From contig JAIKWL010000030.1 of the NCBI GenBank assembly GCA_024684815.1, positions 1-64,000 of the forward strand: 64,000 nt of DNA, given 5' to 3'. Below, in pieces: positions 61,920 through 64,000 of this stretch. Both the position numbers and the translations under genes were made by a program. Under the pieces are notes generated by a model that had not been told where the DNA came from, searched no databases, and saw only the letters and a list, made by a program, of their open reading frames with translations. The DNA is from Saccharofermentans sp. GTDB lineage: Bacteria > Bacillota > Clostridia > Saccharofermentanales > Saccharofermentanaceae. Position 1 is the stretch's first letter, and each line of letters opens with the position of its first letter.

Positions 61920-63653
61920 TTAAGGATTCGTGCAGTAACCTGATGCATTGAAGTTATAGTTTTTACCGTCGATCTTCAGTGTGCGGTTCTTTGCATACCA
62001 TCCTGAATCATCGCCGTACCACCAGCCTTTGGCATCATGTTTCCAGGAAGCCTTGTACTTATAAGTCCAGGCTCCGTTTGCATCGAGCCAGTAACCGTCA
62101 CAGTATTCATTTGCTGCCATTGAACCGTTGGACTTGAAGAAATAGTAGACTCCGCCTATCTGCTGCCAGCCGATCCTCATCACACCGCTGTCACCGAAAT
62201 AGTACCAGGCAGAGCCTATCTTCTGCCATCCTGTCCTCATACTGCCGTTATCACCGAGGTAATACCATACAGAACCTTCTTTCTGCCAGCCCTTGAGCAT
62301 ATCTCCATTGGAATTGAATAAATACCATGCTCCGTCTATCTTGTTCCAGCCCGTAACCTTAACGCCGTTGCTGTTGTAGTAACGCCAGACATTTCCGTCC
62401 TGAAGCCAGATATTCTTATATTGCGGTGCACTTATCTCTACAGGTGCACTCGCATAATCCGTCTCCATATCACCATTTATATCTTCAGCAATAATGTATA
62501 CATGATATTTAGATCCCCATCCGTTCATATCAAGTGATGAAGGAAGAGTAAAACTGCCTGTTGAGGTCTTGCCGAAAGTTCCGCTTAACGCACCGTAATA
62601 CAGGATCTTAGCGGAATTGGTATTGCCTTCCGTATACGCTTTATCAAGGATAAGCACGGATGCCCTGTTCGCATTTCCTGCATCTGATCCGGTTATCGTA
62701 TAAGGCACGCTGATCTTTTTCTCACCGATAAGCTTCGTCTTCTGGCCGCTCTGAACGGCTATATTAAGATTGCTGTCTTTTAAAGTAAGTTTATACTCGG
62801 AATTTACTGCTCCGACTTTTCCCGAGATCGCCGTGGAGAAGATCACTGATTTTGCATTTACGTTTAAGGCCGGTGCTACGCCAATAGTTTGAATACCATA
62901 GCCTTGACTCGGAAACCCTTTTAAGTACACGGAGCCAGGGCTATTCGGATTACCGTTCGCTGGCGAACGAAGCCACCAGCTTGGAGTGTCTGTATGTCGA
63001 ACGTTCTTCTTTTGTCGGTTTACGGTATAAAAATCTCCTGCATCAGGGTATCCGAAATCGCGGTATCCGTAATTGGTATTGCATACATCTTCCACATCGA
63101 GCAGGAATATCTTTTCACCATTTAATGCAATATAGTTTGAAAAATAAATCTCAATCCAGTCCGGAACTTTCCCTGCTGCAGTTCCGACTTCAAGAGCATG
63201 CCCTTTTTTGGTGCTTTTCGCGATTGCGGCCTGCTCTGATGATGTGAAGCTTTTAAGAAAATCTCCGTTAAGATAACTCTTTATCTCACTGTTCGCCCAG
63301 ACGTTAGAATCATCGTCATAACGTTTATAACACAGTGATTCATCACTATCCAGGAACATCGTTGTGCCGCCAAATGCAGTAGTAACCGGAGCAAGCACAC
63401 GGAATCTTATCGGATTGCTGTCATACTTTCCGAAATACACAAAGCTTCCTGACCATGCCGCATCCTTGTTTTTAGGTACCACAGGACTGGCTAAACCTGA
63501 TGTTCCAAGACATGTGTTACTCTGATTTTTAGTTATAGCGGCTGATACAACATCATTTCCGATGATCTTCGGGATAAACGCAACGCACATCGCTGCGGTT
63601 AATATGCCGGCTGTAATCTTTCTTGCAATCTGTTTCACTTTTCCATTCACCAT
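61920..63653 (-). CDS. Secreted DUF6273-type protein with cell-wall-binding repeats
   Basis: 577 residues; AAAGGAGAGG precedes the ATG; signal peptide ~1-37 (MVNGKVKQIARKITAGILTA...) ending VVSAA. Residues ~55-275 look like DUF6273 (fibronectin/LamG-like surface domain of Clostridia): VYFGKYDSNPIRFRVLAP, SEIKSYLNGDFLKSFTSSEQ, IFLLDVEDVCNTNYGY, TPSWWLRSPANGN and GVAPALNVNAKSVIF. A beta-rich linker domain (~280-400) follows, then about six aromatic cell-wall repeats and the terminal block WKHDAKGWWYGDDSGWYAKN, ending GKNYNFNASGYCTNP. It lies 51 bases after another gene with almost the same terminal block. Confidence 0.83.
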   Translation of the reverse strand: MVNGKVKQIARKITAGILTAAMCVAFIPKIIGNDVVSAAITKNQSNTCLGTSGLASPVVPKNKDAAWSGSFVYFGKYDSNPIRFRVLAPVTTAFGGTTMFLDSDESLCYKRYDDDSNVWANSEIKSYLNGDFLKSFTSSEQAAIAKSTKKGHALEVGTAAGKVPDWIEIYFSNYIALNGEKIFLLDVEDVCNTNYGYRDFGYPDAGDFYTVNRQKKNVRHTDTPSWWLRSPANGNPNSPGSVYLKGFPSQGYGIQTIGVAPALNVNAKSVIFSTAISGKVGAVNSEYKLTLKDSNLNIAVQSGQKTKLIGEKKISVPYTITGSDAGNANRASVLILDKAYTEGNTNSAKILYYGALSGTFGKTSTGSFTLPSSLDMNGWGSKYHVYIIAEDINGDMETDYASAPVEISAPQYKNIWLQDGNVWRYYNSNGVKVTGWNKIDGAWYLFNSNGDMLKGWQKEGSVWYYLGDNGSMRTGWQKIGSAWYYFGDSGVMRIGWQQIGGVYYFFKSNGSMAANEYCDGYWLDANGAWTYKYKASWKHDAKGWWYGDDSGWYAKNRTLKIDGKNYNFNASGYCTNP

Positions 63654-63704
63654 AAATCCTCTCCTTTCTATATCTCTTTATAGAACCTGACCCTGTCCGA
63701 TAAT

Positions 63705-64000
63705 TCAGGGATTCGTACAGTAACCTGATGCGTTGAAGTTATAGTCTTTTCCGTCGATCTTCAGTGTGCGGTTCTTTGCATACCATCCGGAGTCATCTCC
63801 GTACCACCAGCCCGTAGCATCATGCTTCCAAGATGCCTTGTACTTATAAGTCCATGCACCGCTTGCATCAAGCCAGTATCCGCCGCAGTATTCATTAGCT
63901 GCCATAGCACCGTTCGACTTAAAGAAATAATAAACTCCGTTTATCTCTTTCCATCCTGTTACCATAGCGCCGGAAGATTCAAAGTAATACCAAACTTCAC
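63705..64000 (-). CDS. Cell-wall-binding-repeat protein, C-terminal end only (cut by window edge)
   Basis: 98 residues of an open frame that continues past base 64000. It contains aromatic cell-wall repeats (VWYYFESSGAMVTGWKEING, VYYFFKSNGAMAANEYCGGY) and the terminal block WKHDATGWWYGDDSGWYAKN, ending GKDYNFNASGYCTNP. The last ~75 residues differ from those of the 61920 gene at few positions, so the two genes are tandem paralogues at least in their C-termini. Confidence 0.85.
   Translation of the reverse strand, partial: EVWYYFESSGAMVTGWKEINGVYYFFKSNGAMAANEYCGGYWLDASGAWTYKYKASWKHDATGWWYGDDSGWYAKNRTLKIDGKDYNFNASGYCTNP

Overview
The window looks like a chromosomal segment of a Gram-positive anaerobe of the class Clostridia (gut or rumen type; genus not determinable from sequence alone). 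Grounds: moderate GC by eye, AGGAGG-type Shine-Dalgarno sites, many lipoproteins with a lipobox, no outer-membrane genes, several large secreted proteins ending in choline/glucan-binding-type cell-wall repeats, BspA-like leucine-rich surface proteins, a YesN/YesM-type two-component pair and an Lsa-type ABC-F ATPase. No rRNA, tRNA, CRISPR array or prophage was recognised.

Layout. 1-157: 5' end of a transposase cut by the window edge. 0.28-3.0 kb: a lipoprotein and two small membrane proteins (minus). 3.1-6.8 kb: a secreted CHAP/ricin/cell-wall-repeat hydrolase diverging from a membrane-bound winged-helix regulator; the gap between them holds GTTTCCT boxes phased at 11 bp. 6.8-15.1 kb: a DUF218 membrane protein, then two tandem modules, each a BspA-like LRR protein followed by a previously unlisted 34-residue peptide gene of one family. 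15.2-20.5 kb: a small lipoprotein and two tandem EAL phosphodiesterase-type proteins with degenerate GGDEF domains. 20.6-23.4 kb: a two-gene operon encoding a small protein and a double-TIR/Sel1/TPR protein. 23.5-27.3 kb: lipoprotein, ACT-domain protein, Lsa-type ABC-F gene with a leader-peptide attenuator, and a small hypothetical. 27.6-34.2 kb: extracellular solute-binding lipoprotein and a 1344-residue CAP-domain adhesin-like protein.

34.3-41.5 kb (all minus): a LuxC/LuxE fatty-acid reductase pair without luciferase, a methyltransferase, a CorA-type transporter, and a redox operon (flavodoxin, nitroreductase, SDR, iron alcohol dehydrogenase). 41.6-45.8 kb: XRE-type regulator with membrane tail, divergent zinc-ribbon membrane protein, a small protein and a PfkB-family kinase. 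45.9-52 kb: a 1366-residue CHAP/ricin/MBG/cell-wall-repeat protein, a pair of palindromic units and a putP-type symporter. 52-57.6 kb: MFS transporter and the MoxR/DUF58/transglutaminase operon. 57.8-61.8 kb: YesN-type regulator, YesM-type kinase and a sugar-binding lipoprotein as one overlapping operon. 61.9-64 kb: two adjacent cell-wall-repeat proteins, the second cut by the window edge.

Themes. Five secreted proteins share interchangeable parts (CHAP or CAP catalytic domain, ricin lectin, MBG-like beta repeats, aromatic cell-wall repeats) and finish in nearly the same C-terminal peptide with a Cys four residues from the end. The strongest candidates for undescribed biology are the paired 34-residue peptides behind the BspA genes, the 11-bp phased boxes beside the membrane-bound winged-helix regulator, the double-TIR operon, the attenuator of the ABC-F gene and the paired palindromic units near 50.2 kb.
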